DNA from: Styela clava
Taxonomy: Eukaryota > Chordata > Ascidiacea > Stolidobranchia > Styelidae
Length of the DNA stretch: 64,000 nucleotides
Assembly (NCBI RefSeq): GCF_964204865.1
Contig: NC_135252.1
Coordinates: 18,435,383-18,499,382 of the forward strand
Reading direction: 5' to 3'
The translations under genes and the position numbers were made by a program. Of this stretch, positions 48,241-60,388 are shown one piece after another (position 1 is the first letter of the stretch; each line of letters begins with the position of its first letter). The notes beneath the pieces are model-generated. The model was not told the DNA's origin, did no database searches, and saw only the letters and a list, made by a program, of their open reading frames with translations.

Positions 48241-50292
48241 AAAAGTTGAATTCCATCAATTTTTTTAAAAGTGTAGTGAAAGTAATTTTTTTTTTTTTTT
48301 TTATATTAAAAGACATTGGAATTTTATTGGACTGCATTCTTTTCACCGAAAAAGTCAAAATTCCACCCAGGTTTTTGATGGTTTTTAAAAAATGGCCTAA
48401 AATGTAGAAATTTTGGTATAATTGACATATTTTGTGATGATTCGTGACACAAAGTGTTTGATTGTGCGATACAGTTATTTCAAATGAAATAGACGCACTA
48501 GATTTAAATATTTTTTATTGGAGAGTTCTTTAATATGTATTAACGTCCTTTTTTTCTCTAAGACATTGTTATCATTAGCTTTATGTACCATATATGTGCA
48601 GAAAAGCATGTTGCATTACGCTACACTCTTTTAAATAAAAAATGCCCGATTATATATATTGAGAAGATCAAAAGTTACAATTAGATTCGATACAATAAAC
48701 CATTTTCGTCTTATCTTCTCAGCTATGTATCAACAACAATACAATAATTTTAAGTTATTCATAATTTTGGGATTCATAATGGTACTTTTCTACCAGATAC
48801 ACAACCATGTTGAGTCTTATTGGAGTATCAATTGAGTAATTAAATAATATATAGAGTATTTTATCCAATTTTTGAGCTTGTTGGGGATTTCAATGAATGT
48901 CATTTTTCTGTGGCAATTCAATTAATGCTTTCCACCTAAGTTGTTAATGAATATATTTCACTCATTATTTTAATTTCGAATTGCCCTGAAATATAGTTAA
49001 GAGCAGGAATTTGTGAAAAATATGTATTTTGTAAGTTGCAATATTTATGAAACATCTCAGTATAAATAAATGAGATGTTTTACAGATACAAAAATTTAAT
49101 CTTATTGTTCTCTAACAAAATTTGGAAATGCTGGTGTTTACCTGTTGCTGTCAACATTTATACATTCATTCACACTGCTCTTCTATCTTCAATATAATAT
49201 GAAATGTACAATGAAGAAATAAACAGACTGAAACACGAAGGTGAGTTGCTGTTTTAATTTCTGAAATTTGTATATATGTTTTACTTGGCCGGTTAGAGAT
49301 TGAGTTCATTATTTGATTCTGAATAAAAAAAAATACCATGTTTTCCATTATACATACTTTTATAAATTATTTTATTTCAAAATTATTGCAAAATAATATA
49401 TTTTTATCATATCATTGCTTATTTTATAATACAAGTTTCCAAAGCTGATTGTATTTCGTATCGAGCATATCCCCATATTTGCATTCAAAATTCCAAATTA
49501 CTTTAGGTTTGTTAAAATACCAATTTGTGTTTTCTAGTTTCTTTTACTATTTGATATTATAACATAGTTTTAACATCTATTTCAGTGACTGAAGCGAAAA
49601 AGTTAATAGAAAACTATAAGATTGATACTGATGCTTCAACAGAAAAACTCAATTTAGACAAAGATATCAAAAAATACTTAGAGAGAAGTAAGCAATCAAA
49701 CTATTTACATTCCACACAAATGCCAATTAATAGTTCAGTGACACCAAACACGAAGCAAATTTTATTTTTAACTTTAACTTGGTTGTTCAAAAAATATAGG
49801 TATGTAAGAATGTAATGTAGAATGAAAGAAAATAGTTTTAGGAATACTTTATATCCACTTACCGTTACCGTTTCATGGACGTATTAAATGTGTCATTAAT
49901 TATTCGATTATGCAGTACCTCTATCGTCCATAGTTAGCATTCGACATAGTCATAATTTTTATTGACAAAATTATTATTACAAAATTAATATTCAGGTCGT
50001 TATTTGCCGGATAGTTGTCGAGGGTTACACAAACACAATTTATTTCTTGGAATGAAACCGGAGAAGTTTTTGGAATCTACCGTACACCGGTATCTGAAAA
50101 GATTTTACCGTGACTTGATGACAGATGACGGAGGATGGGTTGTGAGTTGAATCGATTTATTGTTATTCTGATTGAACCATTTTGTAATGTATTTTTCTAT
50201 TATCTTACAAAATACTTAAAAACTTTCGATCCATGAAATAATTTTCTCGATCCTAGCTCCTTAACTGGAAATAATGACTTGTTTGTTTAAAG

Positions 50293-51957
50293 CAGGGGTG
50301 GCCAACCTTTCACATACCATGCGCCACGTTTTAAACATAATGTTTCAGATGCGCCGTAAATCTCATGTATTCCCACGCCTAATGTCCGCTTCTTGTGTCC
50401 ACTCATTTAGAGAATTACGGAATCACTGAATTAAACACTGAATGAATAAATTACAATGACAGCCGCATATATATAGTTAACTCAACGAAAATTCTCGTAT
50501 CCACGCAAAAATTCGAGCAATTTACGATAAACAGATTACGATTGATTACGAAACAGGGAACCATTGTGACGCCATGCTTCAAGTAAAAACTACAGCCTTC
50601 CTGAAAGTAGGAGAAAAACGCATTCTGTCTTAGTTATGAGCATTACGCAATAAAGCTGTTTTTAACAACGAAGAGAAAAAGGTACGATTAAGAAGTAAAG
50701 TTAGGCGTAATATTGTGACAACAGGCCTTTAGTATCAATATCTACTCTACTCTACTCTACCCTCGATTCTAATTGGCCTTTGCTAATCAGCTGTTTGGCC
50801 TAGCGTTGCGTGATTTCACTCCAGGCTTCTTCGAGATTAGTACCTGCGTCACAGCAAGCGATTTTACGCTTTGCTTTTGTTGACAACGGTCATTTGAAGT
50901 TTGGATGAAAAAGGCGGTATTTAGGGGTCATTTTCAGCATGTTGTGGGTTGATTTATATTAAATTTTTTAGACTTGGGCAATTCAATTGGTTGTTCAATG
51001 GTTATTGGGAGATATTTGGGGAGTCTGGGCAATGGAAAATCCATGTCTCAAGCTGATAAATGACGATTTTCTATTTTTCCAGAAGTTCTGAACTTTTTAC
51101 TTCAGTAGGAAAAAAATAGTAAATTTTACTAATTTTTGCTAAAAGTCTAGAATGAATGTCATAAAGTCCGTCCAAAAGCTAACGTCGATAATCGCCTGTT
51201 GTTTATAATTCCAACAAGCCGTAAGTGGGCGACGTGGAGTAAGGAGAATAGATTTCAGGTACAATCAAAAGTCACCATGTAAATTGCAAAAAAACGGCTT
51301 GGGGTGGAGAAGCCAAGTGCTATTAACAATTTTGGCATGAAAAGGGTTAAAGATGCAATGCGCCACCTCTAATCATGCAATGCGCCACGTTTGGCGCATG
51401 CGCCATAGGTAGGCTTACCATATCTCTGAAGCCAAAAAACCGGGACGGCGCGGATTGGACAAGTCAAACTTGGTTCGATTCTGGGGGTTAGTAATAGTTT
51501 AAACGCTTTCCTACCATTGTGGGTAGATTGCAGGCATCAAAATTAGCTGTAAATCTTATTACGAAATCCTCGGTTTGACAAATAAAAATAAACTCTCTTT
51601 CTATTGGTCTTCGCTTCAAATAATGGGAATTGTTCTCATTCTTAAACTCATCAGAAAACTTGCACTTTGTTTCCGGCATTTTGATGATTCAACGACATTA
51701 CAGTTGGGTGTTAAATTAACACATGGTTCATACTTCATGTCATGAAGTGAGACGCAAATCATTGGTAAATCGGCTGCCTCCATTAAAAATAATTTTTTTT
51801 GTAATATTATCGAATAGAAAAACTATTATGACTGTCATACTGCAAAACCGGGTCATTTAAGTCTATCGCCGGGACGGCAGAAAAACATGCTAAAACTGGG
51901 ACTGTCCCGGCTAAACCGGGACGTATGGTAAGCCTAGCCATAGGTTGGCCACCCCTG
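50293..51957. mobile_element. hAT-type element with GCGCCA repeats, 1.67 kb
   Basis: Ends CAGGGGTGGCCAACCT and AGGTTGGCCACCCCTG with an exact 8 bp duplication GTTTAAAG (50285-50292, 51958-51965). Both subterminal regions carry ATGCGCCACGTTT repeats. It contains no transposase of its own, but does contain a nested element at 51410. It lies in a D gene intron. Confidence 0.9.
51410..51936 (-). mobile_element. hAT element, TAGGCTTACC family, 527 bp copy
   Basis: Ends TAGGCTTACCATAT and GTATGGTAAGCCTA; exact 8 bp duplication GCCATAGG at 51402-51409 and 51937-51944. A minus-strand remnant at 51679-51488 begins MPETKCKFSDEFKNE, the counterpart of MPKRKYKFSDELKKD in the 26324 copy, and then degenerates. 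It is inserted in the subterminal region of the 50293 element. Confidence 0.9.
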
Positions 51958-53350
51958 GTTTAAAGTCTTGTTTCAATCGCTATCTTCCGATATCTTTATC
52001 CCAAGTATATATACCGATTGAAATATATTTGAAAGTGTAATGTTTTTACAAAGGTATTTCAACGTCGAATGGATGGCTCTGAAAACTTTTATCGTGAATG
52101 GTATTATTATAAAAAATGGATTTGGAAATACAACTGGAGAATTTTGGCTTGGTAAGTTTTTTTTTATTCGCTTAAATAGTAAACAAATTTTTATCCTGAA
52201 CTAGTTCTTGAAAATGCTGTCAACTGAAAAATGTTAGATATATATTTCATTCATTCCAATTTTACATATTCATTTTGTTTCCTGTCAGTGTTTGACGCAA
52301 TATTCTTGATCATAGTATAAAACATGAAATTCATTCAAACCACAAACTCGATGACGATATTTTACAAGCTGTTGAAAATGAAAATTCACTATTCGCAACT
52401 CTTAATCGTAACGACGAAAAACGATAAGGAGAATAGCGGGGGAAACGATTCTGATAATCTTTATTTCTGGTTACTGTGGCAACTTTTCCATCTTATTAAT
52501 CAAACGATATATTGAGGAAATCCATTCTGATAAACGTCCGTGGCACACAAAAATTTACCAAATTGCACTTGTGTGGTGAAATTTTGTATAACGTACAACA
52601 GTACGCTAAATGCATTCGTATCAGACAAGGACGCGGGATCAACCCGTATAAAGGTTAATGATATACATCATCAAGGCAGGCTATTATAATAAATCTTGTA
52701 TCTGAAATTAAGTTTTTAGGTCTTGAAAATATCTATCAGATATTGAAAAGTAAGACGTATGAACTCAGAGTAGACATGGAATACTGGGAAGGAAACAAAG
52801 CCTATGCAAAATATGGGTATGATATGAGCGTGTATGTAAAAGCTGGAATTGGGTTTAAATTATCATGTTTCTATATCGATTTCCAGAACATTTTCAATCG
52901 GTGATTCTTCAACAAATTATCGTTTAACGATTGGTCAATACAGTGGAAATGCTGGGGATTCACTTAGACATTCCCAACATCAAGGACAATCTTTCACAAC
53001 TAGAGACGCAGATCATGACTCTACATCTGGCAACTGTGCTGTGAATTTTGAGGGAGCGTTCAGGTACGGAGGTTGTCATGCGACTAATTTGAATGAGCTG
53101 TATATCGCAGGAGGAAAAGCAGAATACGGAATATCTGTTGTCTGGTGGACCTGGAAAGGCCATATTCAGTTCAAGTGGTGTCGTTATGTTTGCTCCGAGC
53201 GGGTGTCTGATAAATATGCCATTAAAAGCAAAGCTCAAATGTTATGGTTCGCTAAATAGCTCTAAACAATGCCAAATTGTAAGCATGTATTCCCCACAAA
53301 AAAGATAAAAAGCCAGTCGAGACTGCTACGAACATCATGCAACCTCACTA

Positions 53351-53590
53351 CCGTGTTTTCCCAAAAATAAGACTGCCCCTTCTTTTAATTTTCTTTCGAA
53401 AAATAACACTAGCTCTAATTTTCTGGCGATGACTTTTATTTTCATTTATAAAAAAACAAATTTACAAAGTAGGGATTACGAGATTTTCAAATACACAAAA
53501 TATGAAAACCGATATCCATTTACTTATACTTATATCCATTTACTTAATATAAATAAACGAAATTGCAACAAAATTAAGTGGTGTACTTTT
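53351..53590. mobile_element. Truncated MITE with CCGTGTTTTCCC end
   Basis: It begins after TA with CCGTGTTTTCCCAAAAATAA and shares a block containing AAAACCGATATCCATTTACT with the 3687-4012 element (there in reverse sense). No right terminus was found. Confidence 0.55.
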
Positions 53591-54278
53591 GTATAATACA
53601 TATAATTCGGATTGACTCGAAACCAGATGTTCAGGACGTGGCTCCAATTCATTGCATTGTATTCGCAATAACGCAATATCTATTTTTAACAAACGGCCAT
53701 TTATTTTTAGCGATGTTGTGGGCTACAATATAATTGGTCAATAACGTAGATTCGCTTTCATTTGACGTTTTCTTTTGTTTGGCTTTTTCATGAATTTAGG
53801 TATTTAACGTAGAATTAAATTTTGAAATTCACGCTCTTACTGACGGTATTTTAAAGAATGCTTCGTCTCATAATAGCGCCCAATGATGTATTACGTCAGA
53901 ACTGGAATATTTTGTTGGCAAGGAAGACAAATCGCTGAAGTTTAAATCTTTTCAATAAATAAATAGGACGGTTGCCATATACCGTATCTAAAAAACGCCT
54001 GTTTTCGGTGACTAGTTGTCGTTTTGTGATATCTCTTGGCACAAAATGGTCAAGTCAGAAAATGTTATTGCTGTGGGTCGCGTTATAATGCATTATTGTT
54101 TCTAACCTATATACTGTTATTTAAAAAGGCATCTTCAGATTATATCAAATGAACTGATTCCGAATCGTCAATTCGGTTCCTTTTCCACTTTCTTATGAAG
54201 ATATCACAATCTGACGTCAGCCACGTACGGCATTTTGATCAAACCCGCTCAGCAAAAATATGCAAAAAGGAGAATTTC

Positions 54279-54470
54279 ATGCAAATTATCATAAGCTTCA
54301 TCTTTTCATTATATAGTATCAAGATCAATGTAGCCTTGGAAAATGTAAGAATACCACATGCGATGGAGGAGCTACGTCGAAAGACATCACACAGAAAGTT
54401 ACACGACATAATAATTGCATTAATTAGTGGAGATAAGTTTTATTTAAAGCGAAAGTGTGAACACGCCTGA
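54279..54470 (+). CDS. Possible small secreted protein, 63 aa (uncertain)
   Basis: From the Met at 54279 the frame gives MQIIISFIFSLYSIKINVAL, which looks like a signal peptide, then ENVRIPHAMEELRRKTSHRK and a basic tail ending LKRKCEHA. A later open stretch after an acceptor (54707-54895) has three spaced Cys (TRCQGIFQTCQEFADKCHLN), but I could not find a clean donor to join them. Nothing in it is recognised. It may be a chance frame in AT-rich DNA. Confidence 0.22.
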   Translation: MQIIISFIFSLYSIKINVALENVRIPHAMEELRRKTSHRKLHDIIIALISGDKFYLKRKCEHA

Positions 54471-55225
54471 CTATAAACTTTCAATTTGCAATAAATTATA
54501 TCATATATCATATATAATTTAATGCTGTTATAGAAATAGTCATTGCCTTCAGATCTCAAAGTCTCTCTATAGAGCTCGTACTGTGATAATTCGTGAAAGC
54601 ATGCTGATGCACAAATTGAGAATATTTGTTCATCGTGACTTATTAGTTATATCTACGTACTAATCGATTATGCTTCTAATACGTTTGCTGTTCTGAACAG
54701 TTTTCGATGTTAAAAGTTGCCCTGTTTTCAAACGCTCCTTCAAACACCTACCAACCACCATTATCAAAAATTGCGGCGAAATTAATTAAAGGAAATTATG
54801 CACAAACATTTACCCGATGCCAGGGGATATTTCAAACATGCCAAGAGTTTGCTGATAAATGTCATTTAAACAAACTTTTTGTTTTAATAGAATGAAAATC
54901 TCCAAAAGAAAATCTTAGTAAAACAAATCCGTTGTGTAGTAAATGGTCCAAAAAAATTGCACAAATGAGGTGGTCACAGCCGATCAAAATACGTGTTCGA
55001 ACGTTTAAAATGAATGTCTGATATAATATCTGCCAAATTAAGCCAAATCAAATTATTGCCAATCATATTTAAATCGCGCAACCCCTGGGTGCGAGTTGCG
55101 TGTGCCCCAATTTAATGATGCATTAAAGATTAAACAATTGTAGTATTTTAATGCGCATATGCAAAAAAACTATGAGCGATCCTCAAAGTTATTAAAAGAG
55201 AATTAAGAGTTTCAGTAGGTAGGTA

Positions 55226-55492
55226 TCATAAAAGATTGGAAAGCACTGTCTTGAACTTTGTCATTTTATCCTGACTAACTGCGTCAGCCACCCAAAATTT
55301 GAAACCTAGTCCTGAATTCCGACGACAGCCTGCCTGCTGTCCCATCTGTCCGCTGCGATTTCTGGAAGTACTTAATCCCATGAATGATCGTGCATAATCA
55401 AATTTCTGTAACATATGCACGTTCCACTGCCTCACACTTTTCCAGTGAACCATTCCAACCTTTACAAGTTCTCCGTCCTCCGCTTTACACAC
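55226..55492 (-). CDS. Exon-like open frame, unknown product
   Basis: After an acceptor (TGTAG) at the right edge, the minus strand reads VCKAEDGELVKVGMVHWKSV, then RNRSGQMGQQAG and LGFKFWVADAVSQDKMTKFK to a stop; 88 codons with balanced composition unlike the AT-rich flanks. It may be a terminal exon of a gene whose other exons I could not find to the right. No domain was recognised. Confidence 0.3.
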   Translation of the reverse strand: MCKAEDGELVKVGMVHWKSVRQWNVHMLQKFDYARSFMGLSTSRNRSGQMGQQAGCRRNSGLGFKFWVADAVSQDKMTKFKTVLSNLL

Positions 55493-56966
55493 CTACATTT
55501 CACAATTTAAATTATATTGATTGAGTTGTCGGAGACGTTTCAGCATACGCAAATTATGTTGAATGTTTTCTATCATTTGTATGATCTTATCGAGGAACTA
55601 AAATGATAGATTATCTGTATTTCCCTAAGATTGGATACTAATTCATAAAATATTGATGATTACATTGAGACCAAATTCAGGTGGGTGCTTTGTAAGCCAC
55701 TTTTCGGTAGTTCGTCCCAAATAGAAGATATCGAATTCACTTCATTTAGTACTCTGGTGATTATGCCATCAATAAATCATTTACGCTATCGAAGTAAAGT
55801 TAAATTTTTGATGAAATAAAAATACTTTCAAAAAAAAATTTAAATAAATATATGCGTCCATATTCAATTAAAAAATTGATAAAACTTTTATGGTAACTTC
55901 TTTTGTACATAATTTTATGCAGTTTTGAAACCATATTATGTTTTATCTTTTTACGCCAAAACACTTTCAAATACAGTTATCGTTAAAAATCTACGAATCA
56001 TAGTCTAGAGCGAACAATACAGTTTAACATTAGAATAAACATGAAAATAGCTTATAACAATTGAAGTGGAAACTGAAGAGAACGATACGCCGATGCAAAT
56101 ATAGAAATGTAGCTTAAAATATTCACTGAGGTTAGGAGGCATTTTGGGGTTTTCGATTTGATGTAAATATGAGGCAACGCGATAACTCGCCCGTATGCAC
56201 ATCTAGGCTAGTTTCCACGTGAAGCTATCTAGTACAGTTACTGAAATAAATTTGACGTATACTTAGGGTCAAAAACCCACAAATCGTCCAGCCACATCAT
56301 TTCGTTTTGCTTTATTTCCGTTTATTGACATTACATTATATATATGAAGTAAAAGTTTTACAACGTATTCACATATATTTAATGCGATAGGTGAACCGTA
56401 TTATTGCATATAAAGGATCATAACACGGCCCATCGCAACATTCACTTTATTGGTGATTTTATGCCAAGTTGTAAACGAGGGAAAGGCGAAAGGCATGTTA
56501 AAGAAACAAGCTGATATTTTTGGGTCGCGTCGTTTAGATATTGGCCCAAGGAGGTACAATGTGTTCACATTATATTGTTCTATATATTATGACTTGGACA
56601 CTGGCATGCTTCGTACAAGTTAGTTTTATCTCTTATAGATAGATAAATCTTAAAGTCAAATATGGTCACAGCATCCAGTTTGACTCCTCTTGAAGAAATA
56701 CACGAAAGATGTTGAGCACATAAAACACAACTGTCCAAACAAATCTACCCTAGTTTAACCAAACCAGACTCTTACCTGGATTTGAGATTTATATCAGTGA
56801 CAGTAGTCAGGGTCGAAACTAAAAATATTTACCAGTTCTTATACTAATGTAACTGATCCATCCATTAAAAATAATTAATTGGGTGTGTACGATTTTTGAT
56901 TAACTTATTAATGTATAATCTGGACATCCCAATATCATTGGTATTTTAGCCTATTTCGTTGAAAAT

Positions 56967-58071
56967 ATGAGTGTAACAATTCAAAGTCAAGCTTCTTCAA
57001 ATTGTCCACGAAATGAAGTAATTCATTTACATCCCCAACACAAAAGTGTGTTTGTTCACGGATATGGAGGATCATCCGAAAGTGCTGAACATCAAGCACA
57101 TATCCTCAGCTCGTACATTTACGACGAATCACTCAATATCGACCCAAAGATTGCGGTCATTCCTAACGAAGCACAACGTTTCAATGCTTCTTGCGCTAAA
57201 GCAACCACTCATCTGTTAGATTATATAAAGAAAATTGCAAGAGGCGAACAAAGTTCAAAGAGCAACGGGGATGAATGTGTTGAGCTGCTGGTGTATTGCC
57301 ACAGTAACGGTGCGAAACCAGTTCAGAAGGCTCTTACTCCTGAAAAGCTTACAGAATTATGCAAGAAGGAAAATATCCCTGAAATGGAAATAGACAATTT
57401 AATGAGAAGAATAAGAAAGAAAATTGTCGTGATTTCGTTTGGAGGAGTGACTTACATTCCGGGAAACTATGCCAAGGTATGGTAAAACTGATATCAGCAG
57501 CTGATTATAATTCCTGTTTTTAGTCATTCTAAATAAAATACAGCAATAAGGTATACGCAAATTTACTACTTGTTCTATTAGAGTATATCGACTGCAATTG
57601 AACCGAGTTTTCTACTGTTGCTAAGATAAATTTATATATAGTTTTAACTTACTGTGCTTACCTTTAATAAGGATTTGAGACTGCAGAGAAATTAATTTAC
57701 ATACATAAATATAAGTTTAAAATGAATTATATATATATATGTCGTTTTTTGTTAAGATTGTCATGAATTTTTGTTCAACAAGCGACTATTTTAGCCAGTT
57801 TTGTCATTTTATGGAAGTTGGAAAGCAACCGAAAGATGACGAGGCAAATCCGAAAATTTATGTGAGAGATCCTGCAATGCCCGAGAGAGAGAGAGAGGTT
57901 TCTGCTGGAATATGGGAATATTTCCCAACAGTTAGCACTGTCTCGGGGGCGGCCAAAGATGTAAGTGAATCGCCGGAAAGACTGAATCGATTTTTTTGTA
58001 ATTTGATACCGCATGCAATGCTCTGATGGCTGGGGCGATATAGGCCTATTGTTTTTTACCAGCTTCTTTGA
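56967..58071 (+). CDS. Alpha/beta-hydrolase-like protein, family not recognised
   Basis: Exon 1 (56967-57479) gives 171 residues. KSVFVHGYGGS (26-36) resembles the strand plus oxyanion loop of alpha/beta hydrolases, and ELLVYCHSNGA (106-116) resembles a nucleophile elbow (x-H-S-x-G, Ser 113). KKIVVISFGGVTYIP (151-165) could be a later core strand. Exon 2 (57799-57960) reads FCHFMEVGKQPKDD, IYVRDPAMPEREREVSAGIW and FPTVSTVSGAAKD. A third exon at 58063 would add LL and stop, for about 226 aa. Alternatively the reading frame stops at VW just past the donor, with AATAAA at 57532. There is no signal peptide or membrane segment. The usual first Gly of G-x-S-x-G is Cys, and the acid/His pair is not assignable, so activity is unproven. 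Confidence 0.6.
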
Positions 58072-58489
58072 TAACCAATATTGGCCACATAGACCAAATG
58101 AAGATTCGTGTCCCAAGTAACAATTGCACAGCACGCTTGAATGTTCGTATTGTAGTAAGTTTTGAAGATGAAATAATGGGTTTCATATAAAATTATTTAT
58201 TCCACCCTAAAGACGTTTCAAATAGTGATTTCCTTCTTCCCTTTTCGGTTTAAAATTCTAAATACCGATATTTTTCAAATTTTCATTTTACGTTTATGTA
58301 AACCATTTCACACTGCGTGTGATAAATATTATATTGAAGTAAACATTTTTATATTGCATAGCTTGTTGTGAATCGGAGAATCATCCACACTATCTCGGAA
58401 GCATTCTGAAGAATAAAAAGATGATCTGTTACATAAGAGAAGTTCTGGGATTAAAAGCGGTAGAACATCTAAACTAAATGGTTCCATTA

Positions 58490-58680
58490 CATTTGAACCC
58501 ACGTACATTTGAACCCACGACAATTGCACCTGCATGCCATTGCACCTATGGAAATTTTTTTGGTTTTACGGATATTTGTACTCATACTAACCTAACCCAT
58601 GGGTTTTAGCACCCGCATATTGATTGAACCCGCGGATATACACATGGGTTCAAATGTACATGGGTTCAAATGTACGGTCA
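58490..58680. repeat. Minisatellite related to 13895-14100
   Basis: Units such as GAACCCACGTACATTTGAAC at the left and CATGGGTTCAAATGTACATG at the right: the same unit in opposite orientations around a central spacer, giving an overall inverted arrangement. Confidence 0.7.
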
Positions 58681-59084
58681 CCAAACTAAATATACAATGA
58701 ATAAAGTTTTAAAGCATAATTTTTGATAAAATAATTGTAAAACATTTTTGGTATTATAAGCTTACGATTTTAAATAAGGGTTATTTTAACATCAGTTGAG
58801 TGCATTCACTACTAAATATGAGAAACAATTTATATGTGTTGTTTTCAATATGCTTTGATCGATATATATGATTTTATAATATTAAAAGAATCAAGACTAG
58901 TTATCACTAGTAACAAATGTCTATATCAAGTGATTCCTAATTTCATAATTTTTCGATGTTTAGCCTGTTTACTCTATTCCCCCATGATGGTAGATATTTA
59001 ATATATAAAACTAAATCATCGTTCTATACTTTTTGTAGTTTAAACTGGGTTTTCTCAGGTTTAAGAGCCGGCACAGGGACGCTC

Positions 59085-59300
59085 CAGTAGTGTGTGTACC
59101 AATATTGAGGTAACTAATTTTGTTCGCCTACTTTACATCAAATTGTGTAAAGAGACGGATGCCTTTGGAAAAGGGGGTGTATTCACTTACACTTAGATAA
59201 CACGGACAGTCCCTGAACTCGTAATAGAAGCAAAATGAGAAAATTGGAATAAAAGTATATATGCCCTAACCCTAACCTGGTACCAACACTACTTGAGTAT
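59085..59300. mobile_element. Dispersed repeat, family F1 (reverse orientation)
   Basis: It runs from GCTCCAGTAGTGTGTGTACC through CTTTACATCAAATTGTG, GGACAGTCCCTGAACTCG and CCCTAACCCTAACCTGGTAC to ACTACTTGAGTA. It is very similar to 17112-17326. Confidence 0.65.
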
Positions 59301-60388
59301 CAGAACAGAACTCTGAGTTTTATCAGTCCTGTAATCGAAAATCGGTGACAGATTATTTTGCCTCAAATTATTCAGATTAGAAGGTAGGAGTCATAAGTAT
59401 TAGGCTAGAATATGTTAACAACCAGAGCGAGAGTCGTGAATTAGAGTATCGTATAGATTAGTGGTTCCCAAACTTTTAAGGCATCGTCGCCCCCTTACAG
59501 TAATTTACATTATATTAAACTATATTTTCAGTAAATTATATTCTGTATTTGAAATCGGATACGAAAATTCCGATCAAAACAGTCCTCGCTCGCGATAATG
59601 ACAATCGTTAAAATTGCTGATTTTTTCAGCGATGATGATTTGTCTGTTGTGCAGAACAGTCAGTTCATTGCCGATACGAATATTAACAAGAATTTGTCAT
59701 TTTAAAATAATAATTTCAATGTAAATGACCGTTGGGCCTACTTACAATAAAATGAAAGTATTTTTGCTCTGAAATACTGCAAGCTGCGTACATAAAATGT
59801 ATTGTATACTGCTCGATTAGAATTATTCGCATTTTCCGATCTTGATAATTTGTTAAATTTAAGCCGCTCGCGGTTATTATCAAGATATCACCGTTAGCAA
59901 AATGCCAATGTCGACAATAAAATTTTACAACACAACATTGATTAGTTTTGATCAATTTATCACAATATGGAAAGAAGTCGTGTGGAATCCGGCGGTAATT
60001 CAATAATGGATAATGGAATGGATCAACTTCAGATAACTGCGGTGTAGTTTCCGATCGAAAATTCCGAAATTTTGCAATTTAATTTCAATTTCGTCTGCAA
60101 AATCTTGTTTTCGCTTGTTTTTACAACTATTAAGGGATTTATATCTCAGTAAATTGTACTATTTATAATAACTATAGTAGGGTATATCTGGGGAGAATCA
60201 CAGCGTGCAATCTTAGCGGTTAACTATGAGTAAAGCTACGCTACGATTTCAAAAATTTTTGAGTATACTCGTAGGTCGCGAGGTTTCACCAAATTTATTT
60301 TCGAAAGAATTTGGGTTGCTTGAAAAAACGTTAGGAACCTCATTAACATGACTGTACCAAATACTGCATCTATTTGGTTACTCTAACC

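Larger units (their letters stand above)
49204..53259 (+). pseudogene. Fibrinogen-related gene D, frameshifted
   Basis: Exons: 49204-49240 (MYNEEINRLKHE, coiled-coil-like), 49586-49687 (VTEAKKLIENYKIDTDAS, then LDKDIKKYLER), 49996-50141, 52054-52151, 52720-52816 and 52887-53259. The FReD motifs are [67 protein letters not shown] and WWTWKGH. Lesions: exon 3 reads its middle part (GEVFGIYRTPVSEK) in another frame and lacks the VYC cysteine; exon 4 is 98 not 97 bases because of an extra A near 52115; the last exon shifts frame after WKGH. The long intron 50142-52053 holds a hAT element. The N-terminus differs from A-C, so D is a different FReD subfamily. Upstream exons may be missing. Confidence 0.78.
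58072..59580. other. Intergenic stretch before segment B
   Basis: It contains the CCCACGTACATTTG minisatellite (58490-58680), an F1 repeat (59085-59300) and a hAT-like terminus AGTGGTTCCCAAACTTTT at about 59459. No gene was recognised. Confidence 0.5.

Noticed and set aside
49688-49815. Extension of the D gene exon past 49687 to a stop at 49815
   Set aside because: A consensus donor GTAAGC at 49688 in the right phase joins the FReD exon. The extension is AT-rich and hydrophobic, so it is treated as intron.
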